From assembly GCA_002914845.1 (NCBI GenBank), contig JXTC01000001.1:316033-380032 (forward strand): DNA of 64,000 nt. Direction: 5' to 3'. This DNA comes from Trema orientale. Lineage: Eukaryota > Streptophyta > Magnoliopsida > Rosales > Cannabaceae. Position 1 is the stretch's first letter; every line of letters begins with the position of its first letter. Positions 1 to 10,762 of the stretch are shown one piece after another. Position numbers and translations under genes: made by a program. A model generated the notes under the pieces. It was not told where the DNA came from. It was given only the letters and a program-made list of their open reading frames with translations, and searched no databases.

Positions 1-508
1 ATTTGAGTATTAATAAAGCCCAAGGCTTCAAATCAGTTAATAGTAATTGCTGAAGGTAGAAAGATTATTCAAGAAGTAAGAACACGTTGAGGATATAATA
101 TAGTCTCTATCATTTATTTATTTATCTTTATTTTAGTTTATTTTTCTTTTTGGGTTAGTTGACAAGACTCACCAGCAAACGCCGTTGATAAGATTTTTTT
201 TTTTTCTTAGTGAAAAGACCTCCATTATAACTGTGGAATCAAAACCCAAATACCCTATAACAACCCACCCTTTTGGTAGTAGCACTCACAACAGGTCAAA
301 TCTTTTCCGACAACATAAGCAAAACATTTACCAAAACGAAAACCCAACCCAACCCAAAATAAAAAATAAAAAAAAGAGCTCAACTCCATGCAAGAAACCA
401 AACCACACAATAGAAAATAGAAATAATACTGCCACTTTCATTTCAACTTAAGGTAACCTTAAAGTTCAACTTTTTTTCTAATAAACCATATATTATGTTA
501 TATTATAC
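1..508 (-). other. GRF intron 1 (partial)
   Basis: This stretch lies downstream of the GRF exon 1 donor on the minus strand, so it is the beginning of intron 1. I searched the minus strand for the QLQ domain that should open the next coding exon and saw none, so intron 1 is longer than 508 bp and the QLQ and WRC exons lie outside the window. Nothing else was recognised. Confidence 0.6.
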
Positions 509-992
509 CTGTATTTCTAGTGTAAGCAGATAATAAGGCGTTGGGAAAGTTACAAGGGAATAATGTAGCAGCATTACTATTGTGAGAGGCTGCCTTATTA
601 TCCACCATTAAAGCTTCTGACTTAGGAGAAGAGAAGCTCAACATTTGCTGCTGCTGCTGCTGTTGTTGACCACAATTAGATCTCATCAGTACTGAAGAGA
701 CGTTATTTCTCTGCACCATTCCTAATTTGCAGTATGAGAAATCGTCAATACTTGTCTTAGCGACTTTGGAGCTCCTCAAGTACTCCTCCAGGCCAGTACT
801 ACTGCTACTACTACTTATAATACCACTGGCCGCAGCAGATCTCTCCTGCTTTACAGGGAACAACCCAGATCCGTACGGTCTCTGTTTCGCTTCAGGATCT
901 GGGGATGAAGAAATGGAACCAAACCCAGTTGCCGAATCCGAAACCGCACCCGACCCGTAATTATCCAAACCCATTACAACCCCAAAATCCAT
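509..992 (-). CDS. GRF: Growth-regulating factor (GRF1/GRF8-like), exon 1, partial
   Basis: The exon encodes the N-terminal 161 residues of a GRF transcription factor. GRFs act in the nucleus with GIF co-activators to promote cell proliferation in leaves and other organs, and most are repressed by miR396. The family signature is clear: start MDFGVVMGLDNYG, then SPDPEAKQR, the KQERS motif, RSSKVAKTS, a run of eight glutamines, MLSFSSPKSE, and SAYTRNTG at the exon end. This order matches eudicot GRF1/GRF8-like proteins. The ATG at 992-990 was chosen because MDFGVV is the usual start of this clade. The donor is CAG|GTATAA at 509/508, leaving a split codon in phase 1. The QLQ and WRC domains and any miR396 site are beyond the left edge. 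The polyglutamine tract comes from a CTG repeat near 646-668. No disruption is seen in this exon. Confidence 0.9.
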
Positions 993-1440
993 CCTTTCTT
1001 TTTCACCTTTCTTTTCAAAAACACCCCGGCCCCCTCCTTCAAAAAGAAAGCTCTTTATGAAAATGGCTACCGGGTAGGAAGAGACATTGGGGAGTAGTAC
1101 TGGAAAAAGAGACAGAGGCTTGAGGATGAGATTGGAGAGAGTCTCATTTTCTGAAGACTGGAGCTATATAAAGCTATATGGATATATATGGTTTGAGGCT
1201 TAAAGCTGAAACTGAAAACCGGACTTGTTTTGTTTTAAGAAGTAGATGTTTTTGAAAGAAAGATAAAATAATTGGAGAGAGAGACTGAAAGAGAGTAAGG
1301 GAGAGAGAGTGAGCGTGTGTGGGAAAGGAGAGACTGACCGGACAAAGGTTTGTACTAATTTTCTAAATATATGAATATCTCGGACATATATATAGTAATA
1401 AATATATATATAAAATTTATTCAATATTAAGAGCAAGGAG
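993..1440 (-). promoter_or_regulatory. GRF 5' leader and core promoter region
   Basis: Read on the minus strand, this region is rich in CT/TC tracts (1270-1335), as is typical of plant 5' leaders. An AT-rich TATA-like block lies at about 1385-1412, some 400 nt upstream of the ATG. The exact TATA box and start site cannot be fixed by eye. Confidence 0.4.
1067..1147 (-). promoter_or_regulatory. Candidate uORF in the GRF 5' leader
   Basis: A 26-codon upstream ORF (ATG at 1147-1145, TAG at 1069-1067) sits 74 nt upstream of the GRF start codon on the same strand. Its peptide begins MRLSPISSSSL and ends MSLPTR. It is the only ATG I could find in the near leader, so scanning ribosomes should meet it first if transcription starts near 1350-1400. 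It could lower GRF translation. Conservation is unknown and the transcription start is inferred. Confidence 0.45.
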
Positions 1441-1756
1441 AAAACCCCATGGATGAGACTTCTAATTGTTTATACTATCCTCTCTTTTTTTTTTTTTTTG
1501 CTTTTGTTTCCCTAACATTGTTATTTTTTAATTATTTCGCCCGAAGTGCATCGCATTCACACGACTCAACCCGCACGAAATATTTTAAAATATAAAATTG
1601 ATATTTTTTTGTGTTAAAAAAGACAAATAAATAAATCCTTTGTAACTCGCGTTTAAGTAGTTAATTTTCTTTTATTTATTCATTTAATTATTTTGCATTA
1701 TTACTGGTGTACTTCCTTCTTCTATTCAAATTAAAGTTTGGTATTGAAGAAGTAAT
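1441..1756. other. Intergenic, upstream of GRF
   Basis: AT-rich DNA with a poly-T run near 1487-1499. No gene or recognisable element is seen. Confidence 0.5.
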
Positions 1757-2115
1757 GGCCATGTTTGTTTCAACCATTCCATTCTATTGGAATGAAAAAT
1801 CCATTTGAATGTGTGTTTATTTCAATAATTCAGTTTTTTCATTCAAATTATCTTTTAGAATGTGTGTTTGTTTCAACAATTCAATTTTTCCATTCAAATG
1901 GTCCATCCAAAAAGTTAACCATTGGAATGATTTTTTTGTGTCTTGAATGAGAATGGAGGGGGGAAGTGTTTTTGAATGATCCATTCCAATGCTTCTATTC
2001 TAATTACAACACATTCTACTATTTTTTCCATTCAAATGTTTCCTATTCCAATTATAACACATTCCACAATTTTCATTCAAATACACACATTCAAATAGGC
2101 GAACCAAACGGGGCC
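1757..2115. mobile_element. MITE, family 'GGCC-GTTTGGTTC', copy 1
   Basis: The left end reads GGCCATGTTTGTTTC and the right end, reverse complemented, reads GGCCCCGTTTGGTTC, giving imperfect terminal inverted repeats. The interior is made of short ATTCCATTC and CATTCAAAT motifs in both orientations. A second copy lies at 15956-16346 in the opposite orientation. No clear target-site duplication is visible, so the superfamily is unassigned. There is no coding capacity. Confidence 0.65.
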
Positions 2116-2202
2116 ATTATATTCTGAACAACCACAAATGACAAGAATAATTATGTCATTTCAAAGTCTTCACTTCCACATTTGACGTATTCATATATCA
2201 AA

Positions 2203-3300
2203 GGGTTAATGGCACAAATGGTCCATAACTAAGTAACTTGTGCTAATTTGGCTGTCAAAGTTTTAATCCTAGCAATTAAGCCCTTAAATTTTTTGACTTG
2301 AAGTAATTTAATTTTTAGATTGTCTAAATTATAATATGCTATTAAATTTTTGACAAAAAATATACATGAGATAGGACTGACAATTTTCTACGTGGCACGA
2401 TGATACGATTTGAAAACGACATAAAATAAACGAGTTTAATTGACACATTTAATTTTTGTGTCAATTTCAGATGAATACATATAATACTTATAATAAACGA
2501 GTGAGTTTTGGGTCAGTCTACTTAATCCAAAAATGACCAGTGTAACACGTATAATTCAATATGTAGTTTTCATGTGGTCAGGACATAACACAAATATGAC
2601 ACGTTTATTAATATTTTAATGTTTTAAATATTATTTTGATTAATTATAAACATAATTACATGTATTTACTTTAACTAATTAGAGTATATTCATGTTAAAC
2701 ATAAGTAATCGTGTTAGTATCGAATAATCGTATCAACTAGGTAATAATCAGATGCATAACACATTTATTAAACGAGTTAAACGTGTTGTATCATGTTACA
2801 CGTGTATTAATCATATCGTGTTTGGGTTTAGATTTTTGACATATTTATTTTTCGTGTTATATTCAGGTTGAGGTTTTTGACCCAAACACGACATGATTAC
2901 ACGAATTGTTCGTCTTAACATGAGGAGCATGTGATATCATCTAAAATATGTATTTGAAAGGTAGTTCAAGAATTTTAAGCATAAAAATGAATAATCACAT
3001 TATTTTTTTATTTTTTTTTTGCTTAGTTTGCAGTTCCAAAAATTATAAAAAAATACAAATAATTCATTTTTCCTTATTTCTAAATCCTTTTGTTCAGTTT
3101 ATTTTTCCTTAAATACACTTTCAGATGCAACCAAGTACTCTTGACGTGTGTTTAAATTTAACAATATATTGTAATTTAGACAATTCATTGATCAAATTAC
3201 TTTAAATCGAAAAATTCAGATACTTAATTGTCATAAGTAGAACTTTGAGAATCAAATTGACACAAGTTGAATAATTCTAAGGCCATTTGTGCCATAAACC
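2203..3300. mobile_element. Non-autonomous TIR element, 'GGCACAAATGG' family, copy 1
   Basis: The left terminus GGGTTAATGGCACAAATGG and the right terminus CCATTTGTGCCATAAACC are inverted repeats, with further similarity inward (ACTTGTG / CACAAGT). The interior (about 2440-2930) carries repeated ACACGT/CGTGT motifs and may hold another repeat nested inside. The same family occurs at 31485-33603. No target-site duplication was found and there is no ORF. Confidence 0.6.
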
Positions 3301-3307
3301 TTACATT

Positions 3308-3439
3308 TTTTTTTTTTTAAAAAAAAGTGGGACTTAACTAATGACCACCACTTACTACAAATTAAAGGAAAATGACACACACACATACTACCAAGGTTTG
3401 AACCCCTGACCCCCCCAAACACACACACACAATCTGGCA
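3308..3439 (-). mobile_element. tRNA-derived SINE
   Basis: The 132-bp insert is flanked by a perfect 12-bp target duplication AAACCTTACATT (3296-3307 and 3440-3451). Read on the minus strand it contains a Pol III B-box-like GGTTCAAACC and ends in an A/T-rich tail, as tRNA-derived SINEs do. No clear A box is seen; a GT-rich stretch lies where it should be. It landed in the last bases of the 2203-3300 element, so it is younger than that element. Confidence 0.7.
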
Positions 3440-3451
3440 AAACCTTACATT

Positions 3452-6400
3452 AAATAATGATGATTTTCTTATTATTTCTGGGCATAACACAACGCACCAA
3501 GAGAACGTTTTTATTTTCAGTACTGTTTTTATTTAAATACAGTTTATTTTCAGTACTGTTTTTATTTAAATACAGCCAAAAAAATATAAAAAAAAAAAAC
3601 ATTAAATTTAGTGGAGCACAGGATAGTTAAATGTGAGCTATGCCTTGCAAAGTCCGCTAGCTCAAGCTGTTCAATAGTTTCTCACTCATCTTAAAGTAAA
3701 AGGGCCGAACAACTGGTGGGCTGCATGAATAGAGGTACACCACCACGTGATTACCACGTGAGACGGACGCCACTTGTACTTTTACCCTCGTTATCTCTAA
3801 TAATCCACCTCCCTTTCTTCCTTTTTTTTTTTTCGAAAAAGAAAAGTAAAGCAAAATTTTCAAATTAAAAACGAAATTCTGAAATCTGCATTTAGCTCCA
3901 AAATTGTCTTCCTCGATCTCGTATCAACTAAAGTTTTTGTCTTTGGAGCTATGATATTGAAGTTGTAGACTAACCAATGTTAGAAGAACTTACCTATAAA
4001 TAATGGTTTATCAAAATGGTAGAATATTGTGGTCAGTCTGAAAAATCCTCTATTTCTCAATGCGGAGTGTGATCTCATTCAAAGCATTAAAAAAAAAAAA
4101 GAGAGAGAGAATCCCAATAAATAAAAAGAGAAAAGGTTTGAAATATATGATGGTTAATTGGTCATCAAACAACAATCAAAGCCACTTTTATACTTGGAAA
4201 TGGGTTGGTCAAAGAATTGGAATTGGTCATGTTTTGAATATTCTAATCTTAGGGAAGGTTAGATGAAAATCTATAGAGAGGCTTTAAAGAAAGGGATCTT
4301 AATTTTATGCTTATGGTACTTGTGTTACGTGTAAATGTGTAATGAGATACGAAAATAGTAGTATTTTGGTGAAAATTCTCCTAATCACATGGCTTCCATA
4401 TACACCCTGAATGATTCTTTTCTTATACATACATACACCACTTGCGTAAGTTCTTTTCTTTTTTTCTCCAACTTGTCCATTATATCTCTCATGTTTTGTG
4501 TTTTTTTTTTTTTTGGTTGAAAAAAAAAAAAACTATATTCACCCTCTTTTTCTGTGTGTCCGTGATCACGTGGGTGTTTGCACATGCATCACCAAGGGGG
4601 GGAAAATTATTAGTTAATTGCAAATTATAAAGCCTCAGTATAACTAATTTACAATCACAAAAAGTAATTAGTTTTTGAAAATGCTTTCAGTGCTATCGTT
4701 TTATATTAGATGCAAATTAAATATAAGAAATTTCCCTTCTCCTCTCTTCAGAGTATAAGAACCATATATTTATTTATACATGCACCTACCAGGTAATATG
4801 CTAACCATGTTTCTTCAGTTCTCCTAAGACCTTCAAATTAAATATTCATATTTGGTAGGATTTGATCATTCGAGTTTAACATCATATACCTAATACTGAT
4901 GGGTGAAGTCCTCCACCATAAAACTTTTGTAAGTTATATATTTTTATTAGTGTATATTGCTAAGCACTGCAAATACCCAGTAAAATTGCTTAGTCAGTCA
5001 TTCTATTTCTAATTCTAATTGCGATACTAGCTAGCTTAATGCTCCCGAAATGTTAAACACGTGCTATCTAACTCCAACAACAGTCCAAGTTTGCATTGAC
5101 TAGCAAGGCCACCCCACGTTGAGCCATGCACTCTTTGAATTTAACTGGGCACATGAGTTTTATTTCAATTAAATTTTGAAACCTAACTAAGGTTCGAATT
5201 GATATCTTTTCCTGAAAATTCAGCAACATAACTAATTATAACAACCTAACGAAAGAAGGCTGTAAACTTAAAAGACCGATGTTCTCCCCCTTAAATGTCC
5301 ATTTTTATACACATAAATGTATAACGAGGAACCTTCGAAAGCATATATATTAAAAAACCTAACTAATTTAAAAGGTTGTACCGTTACATTATATTGGTTG
5401 TACGGCATGTACATTAATATTACATATGTAGGAGCTCAGTTAATATTATAATTTATTGTTATTTTTATTTTAGGTAAGGAGCTAGCTATAGATATAATTA
5501 GAACATTGCTTTTATTGGAAGGTCTTATATATTTTTGTCATTCTCATGATCTATCTTTCATAACCAATTAAATTAATCTTTTGCTGTCAAAATTTTAGAA
5601 ATTAAAAAAAAAAAAGTTTTACAGGCCTTAATTTGCTTAGTAACAAATTAACAAAAAAATTAAAGCATTGCTTATAAGTAACTTTTTATCTTTAAACAAA
5701 AAACAAAAGAACTGAAAGAAACATATTTTTGTAAAGATCTTCGCTTATCATTAAAACTTTTTTTAAAACAAAATAGAAACATTGCCTATAACAAGCTCTA
5801 ACTTGATTTTCAAACCCTTTTAAATTAATTAGGTCATATTACTGTGTCTGAGCTTAGGTTTTACGCATAGTTAATTTTTATCCAACTGTAGCAACAGGTA
5901 ATTATTTTTATACAGTAAACTGTCACTTTTCAGTGTCTCCTGGTTGTCATGACATGGAAGCTCCGGCAACATTCTCATGATTCAGAGTTTCAGAATCATA
6001 TATTACTTTACAAAGTACGTGGAAATAAGTATATATATAATCTTCAATTCAGTGTCATATATTACCTTACAAAATACGTGAAAATAAGTATATATATATA
6101 TATAATATTCAAAAACCATTTTCATAAGGCGTGTAATATTTTGTTGAATAGATTGGTAGAAATATAAGGAAGTAAATTCAGGATTTCCAATATAGATCAT
6201 GTCTAATATTTGGCTCGTGTCACAAGATAATCTCTCCAACTAGTTATACAGCTAGAATGTTTTAAACTTTAAATACCAATTGTCCGTATTCCACCTAAAA
6301 AAAATGTTGAAATATAAAGTAGTGTGTCGACAATCGACATTAATTTATTGCGCAGACAAAATAGGACGCTTGTACAGTGAAACCAACAATTGTCAAAAGT

Positions 6401-7620
6401 AAATAAAAAAAAAATTAAAAGCTGAAAACGATGTTTTGGAAAAACATGCATGATGTATCATTGTCAAAATATTACGGGTAGGAATAGAAAGACAAATTGA
6501 GCACGATCCTTCCTGTTACAGCTGCAAAAATTATTCTACACTCTCACCATAGATTATAGCGCCCTCTTTGTAGCTTTTAGTTCTGATTATTCTATAATGT
6601 AACTGTGTTAGTAGATAATCCTAATTAACCAGTAAGAAGAGTCAATAGACCCAAAAACTAAAGACAAAGCAAATAAACGATCGAAACGTCATCTTATAGT
6701 TTGGCTACATTATGAAATATCACTATTTACTATAACATACGACTGTTTAGTAGCATCAGTATCATATACACTATTTGTCACTAGGTTTAATATTTTAATG
6801 TTATATTTGAGTGTCAACCAATTTGGACGTATACATTTGTTATAGTAACCATGTTTTAACAAACCCACCAACCTCAAAAAAAAGCATACATTATAGTGTT
6901 GGTTATGAATCAAGTAATACTACAAACTTTAACTTAAATACTCTTGTTTATTGTTTATACCAATGTCTTGTATTTCCTCCCTTTTAGTTTCTTTTCCGGA
7001 TAATATTCAAGGTCCTTAAGAAAATTAAACTAAAAGATACTAGATTTTCAAATACATATAATCTTTGTTTTATTCCGAAGAAATTGATAAAATATAGAGT
7101 ATGCTAATTACCAAAAGAACGATTTTAAACAAACTCACACCATTCAATTTTTGTTTACAGTAATAAAAGAAAAATTAAATAAGGACTTACGTATCTTATC
7201 AATTTCGCACGAATGATTAACTTATATAATAACGAAAATGGTTTGAAAAAAGTTCATTAGATTCTTTGTTGTTGCATGAGTCACGACGTCTTAACTCTTA
7301 TATTATATTAATTAATAATATGTGTCCTACTCCCCACCAACAAACTTACCGTGGAGAAATGTCATTATTCGACGGTCACGTGACTTAGCAGACGAGGCAC
7401 ATGTGATTATCACACAGCTAAGAAAAAATTAGAAAGAACTCTAGAGCGTGAATCATAGTGGTAACGGGAAAAGGACGTGGGGCCAAAGCGCGTGAGAGTT
7501 GTTATGCTCTTATTCTGGCTGCAGAAGAAAACGTTCAATTCAAGCATTGGCCAGGGCAGATTGTAATGGTAATTAAAAAAAGAATTGCAAAAGAAAAAGA
7601 AAAAGAAAACTCTTTTTTTA
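3452..7620. other. Intergenic, no gene seen
   Basis: AT-rich DNA with homopolymer runs and TA microsatellites, for example near 6085-6105. Short ORFs here have no family resemblance. A pair of G-boxes lies at 3744-3760, another CACGTG near 4567, and a further one near 7378. No transposon ends were recognised. Confidence 0.5.
3744..3760. promoter_or_regulatory. Paired G-boxes (CACGTG)
   Basis: Two identical CCACGTGA-type G-box cores sit at 3744-3749 and 3755-3760, 11 bp apart centre to centre, about one helical turn. G-boxes bind plant bZIP and bHLH factors. No gene lies next to them, so a role is speculative. Confidence 0.35.
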
Positions 7621-7738
7621 GGAAAAATAACTAATTATAAAGCCTCTCTTAACATCACAATTAGCCATATTTTTTAAGGTAAAATAACTAATTATAAAGC
7701 CTCACTTATAAGAATAACATCACAATTAGCCATACTAG
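7621..7738. repeat. Tandem duplication, about 55-bp unit
   Basis: Two imperfect copies of a unit containing ACTAATTATAAAGCCTC and ATCACAATTAGCCATA lie side by side (about 7624-7669 and 7681-7735). A single related ATTATAAAGCCTC stretch occurs near 4625. Function is unknown. Confidence 0.6.
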
Positions 7739-7775
7739 TCATTCAAGATAAAAATATTATCCGGGAATATCAAAT

Positions 7776-7916
7776 GGGCGCGTTTACAGTAGGAGCGTTC
7801 CTACGTAAGGCCCTGTTTATACACCGTTTGATGGGAATCTGTGTATAAACAGATTCCCATCAAACGGTGTATAAACAGGGACCTTACGTAGGGGCGCCCC
7901 TACTATAGCCGCCTCC
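7776..7916. mobile_element. Hairpin MITE family A, copy 1
   Basis: A 141-bp near-complete palindrome starts GGGCGCGTTTACAGTAGG and ends CCTACTATAGCCGCCTCC. Both arms carry the core TATACACCGTTTGATGGGAA or its complement. The flanks are a perfect 9-bp duplication ATATCAAAT (7767-7775 and 7917-7925), which is typical of Mutator-like transposition. Confidence 0.8.
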
Positions 7917-8006
7917 ATATCAAATATCTCATAAGTAAAATTATAATTTAGTAGAACTTATTATTATCAAATTTGTAGCAATTAAAAAATAGTAATTGAT
8001 ATGTAG

Positions 8007-8186
8007 AGAAATGCTAAGGACACTTTTTTGGACACTCTCTTTGACACTCTCCAGTCTCACTGTCTGACACATGGATTCCACTATCCAGTTTAATATTTTA
8101 ATAATGCAACAAATCATAGTGGATTACACGTATCAAACAGTGAGATTAAGAGAGTGCAAAAGAGAGTGGTGCTAGCATTCTTTTTA
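8007..8186. mobile_element. hAT-like MITE
   Basis: The left end AGAAATGCTAAGGACACT and the right end, reverse complemented, with GAATGCTAGCACCACTC form imperfect inverted repeats. An 8-bp duplication ATATGTAG (7999-8006 and 8187-8194) flanks it, as expected for hAT insertion. The interior has a second inverted pair, CAGTCTCACTGT / ACAGTGAGATT. Confidence 0.6.
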
Positions 8187-8210
8187 ATATGTAGTAGGTC
8201 AAATTTTTTT

Positions 8211-8361
8211 GGAGGCAGCTATAGTAGGGGCGCCCCTACTATAGGCCCTGTTTATACACCGTTTGATGGGAATCTGTGGGGAATTTATTTATACACAGAT
8301 TCCCATTAAATGGTGTATAAACAGGGCCTTACGTAGAGAGGTCCCTACTGTAGACGCGTCT
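8211..8361. mobile_element. Hairpin MITE family A, copy 2
   Basis: This second copy starts GGAGGCAGCTATAGTAGGGG and ends CCTACTGTAGACGCGTCT, with the same internal TATACACCGTTTGATGGGAA core in inverted form. It is flanked by AATTTTTTT at 8202-8210 and 8362-8370, a 9-bp duplication, although that sequence is low in complexity. Confidence 0.75.
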
Positions 8362-8381
8362 AATTTTTTTAATCACAATTA

Positions 8382-8552
8382 GGGCGCGTCTACAGTAGGA
8401 GCGTCCCTACGTAGGGCCATGTCTATTCACCGTTGGATGAGAATCTGTATATAAATAGATTCTTTACAGATTTCCGTTATTCCCCACAGATTCCCATCTA
8501 ACGATAATTAAGACGTGACTCTACGTAAGAATAGCCTACTGTAACCATCCCC
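8382..8552. mobile_element. Hairpin MITE family A, copy 3
   Basis: The third copy starts GGGCGCGTCTACAGTAGG and ends CCTACTGTAACCATCCCC. Its arms are more diverged than those of copy 1, suggesting an older insertion. It is flanked by a perfect 9-bp duplication TCACAATTA (8373-8381 and 8553-8561). Confidence 0.75.
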
Positions 8553-8561
8553 TCACAATTA

Positions 8562-9046
8562 ATAGATTTAGTATAGCCATATATATAGGCACATACGATA
8601 TGGATCTAAAAAAGAAAAGAAAAGCAAATAACAATACAAACAAAACGAACATAATCTCCATCATATCATCTCGGAATTCCCACTCTTGCTTTTTCTCTCT
8701 CCCTCGCTCAAGAAATCCTATTCCTATAGTTGTTAAAGAGAGAGAGGTCGGGAGAGGAGAGAGAGAGAGAGGGGTGAGGTAGAATGACATTGACGTGTCA
8801 AAGAGGGGTGTGGTGGTGACAGTGCCACGTGGGGCCAAGAAAAATGGACCCTCCCCTATTCTATTCTAAATTCTACACACTTTACCATGTGAACGATAAG
8901 TAATGTCCGAGGCCCACCCGTAACCCCTAAAAAATTAAAAAAAAAAAAATCAAAGCAATATTGGCATTGGTAATTTGATTTTTTTTTTAATTGTTTTCGC
9001 TAAATGTTGGTAATGTGATTTGATTCTGCTTGATGTGTGCTATAGC
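8562..9046. other. Intergenic with GA tract and G-box-like sites
   Basis: The stretch holds an AG-rich microsatellite near 8735-8772, a GACGTGTC site near 8793 and GCCACGTGGGG near 8823. It looks somewhat promoter-like, but no coding region follows on either strand. Confidence 0.4.
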
Positions 9047-9217
9047 GCCTGTTTGGCATAGCTTCTAAATATTTTTTGGAGTCTAAAAATTATTTTTAAG
9101 GTGTTTGGATGAATTGTCAAAAAAAAATTTTTTAATTAGAAGATCTTTTTAATAAAATATGAACTCACTAATTTTTACAAAAAAATCTTCTCGAACTTTT
9201 ACTTCATCCCAAACGGC
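9047..9217. mobile_element. Possible MITE with GCC-GTTTGG ends
   Basis: The ends GCCTGTTTGG and CCAAACGGC are inverted, and AGAAGATTTTTTT-like stretches recur inside in opposite orientation. No convincing target duplication is seen. Confidence 0.4.
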
Positions 9218-9646
9218 CATAGTGCTGGGTGGTTCTTGAGCTTGAGAAGATACCCAGTTGGCGGATAACCACGCCTCCTCTTCGCCGACAGGGTTGGGCT
9301 GGGCCCCACTCACTCAATGGGAGTTTGTCCCGTTTGCGTCACCCCTTTCCTTTTCGTACATCTCTCTTATTTTTTTCTTCTCCTTCTCCCACTCCCACTC
9401 CCACTCCCACTCGCTGATATTTTTCTTTTGGCCATTAAGGCTGGTGGACCTTCACCTTTGCTTTTGCGTTAGTACTACTACTGCTACGGTACTGCCCCCC
9501 TCCTCTACTTCCCCTTCTTTTATCTTTATACTGATATTTCAAAATAATTTAAATATTTTTTTCAAACAAAATAATAATTTATTTAAATATTCAACATTTA
9601 GCCCACATTTATTATTAATTCATGATCAAATAAATCATAAATATAA
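9218..9646. other. Intergenic with CCCACT microsatellite
   Basis: A CCCACT hexamer repeats about four times at 9388-9412. The surrounding DNA is CT-rich. Open frames across it are low-complexity and unlikely to be coding. Confidence 0.45.
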
Positions 9647-9655
9647 AAATAAAAT

Positions 9656-10753
9656 GGGTTAATATCACCCAGGGTCCTAAACTTTTCCCTCGTGTATTGA
9701 TTAAGTCCCTTTTTTTTTCGTAATTTTTTAGTCCTCAACTTTACGATTTTGTATCACTTAAGTCTTTTATATCATTTTCTGTCAACTTTACCGTTAAATG
9801 TGCGTGTGTCCCTCGTACGAGTATTTTTTAAGGGGTTTTGGAGAATTTTAATTGCTAAAAGAAGCTCTTAGTTTTTTTTTTTTTTTAAATTCATATTTAA
9901 AAGAAAACATAGATAGAAAAAGTAAAAAGTAAATAATTAAAATTATTGTTTGTTGATGACAATGGGTATCCCGGATAATAGATAAAGGAAGGAAAAGAGG
10001 ACAATGGGTATCCGATGAATTAGTTTTTTCAGTCATCGTGCGATAGGCTTCGCCATAGTGATTTATTTTCTTTTTTTTGGAACTGGGTATTTCAGATTTG
10101 CTGTAAAAATCCCGGCGGCGTTAACTTTCGTGCTAACTTTAATTTTGTAAATTGTGCTGGTTTTTGTTGGTCCTAGTTTGATGTGGCAGTGGCATGGTTA
10201 TATGTTTCTCAAGTGTTGACCGCATTTTGGTGTCTTATTTTGTCTAATGACGTGTGAGAATGACGAAGGATCTAAAGCTTTTAAAATTTGTCTTAAAAGA
10301 ACACTGTGATTTAATGTTTTAAAGTTCTAGAATACATGGCATCAAATAAGTTACCAAAATTTGATCAAAAAATAAGTTGATGAAGACAATAGTCTTACAG
10401 TATAGTTATTAAAATATTGCTTTCTCCATCCATTATTTGCTTTTTAATTATTTGCTATTTACATTTTTTATCTATGTTTCTTTTTAAATATTAACTTTTT
10501 AAGAAAATAAAAGAAAAAGAAAAAGAAAAAAAAACTAGGAGCTTCTTTTAGCAATTAAAATTCTCCAAAGCCCCTTAAAAAATGCTCACATGAGGGGCAC
10601 ACGCATATTTAACGGCAAAATTGACAGAAAATGGTATAAAGGACTTAAGTGATACAAAATCGTAAGGTTAAAGACTCAAAAATTACGAAAAAAAGAAAGG
10701 GGACTTAATCAATATATAAAGAAAAGGTTGGAGATCCTGGGTGATATTAACCC
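9656..10753. mobile_element. Mutator-like foldback element (MULE), non-autonomous
   Basis: The element begins GGGTTAATATCACCCAGG and ends CCTGGGTGATATTAACCC. The inverted repeats extend about 220 bp inward with modest divergence, up to the matching GAAGCTCTTAG / CTAGGAGCTTC blocks. A perfect 9-bp duplication AAATAAAAT lies at 9647-9655 and 10754-10762, diagnostic of Mutator-like elements. The unique central 600 bp holds no transposase; a less AT-rich section (about 10090-10260) could be captured DNA. It depends on an autonomous relative to move. Confidence 0.85.
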
Positions 10754-10762
10754 AAATAAAAT

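Noticed and set aside
498-508. Extension of GRF exon 1 to the in-frame stop (residues after NTG)
   Set aside because: A consensus donor CAG|GTATAA cuts at 509/508, and GRF proteins continue from NTG into another exon, so the extra residues are intron.
9258-9662. A 134-codon plus-strand ORF
   Set aside because: It is made of Ser/Phe/His low-complexity translation of a CCCACT microsatellite and CT-rich DNA, and runs into the MULE left end.
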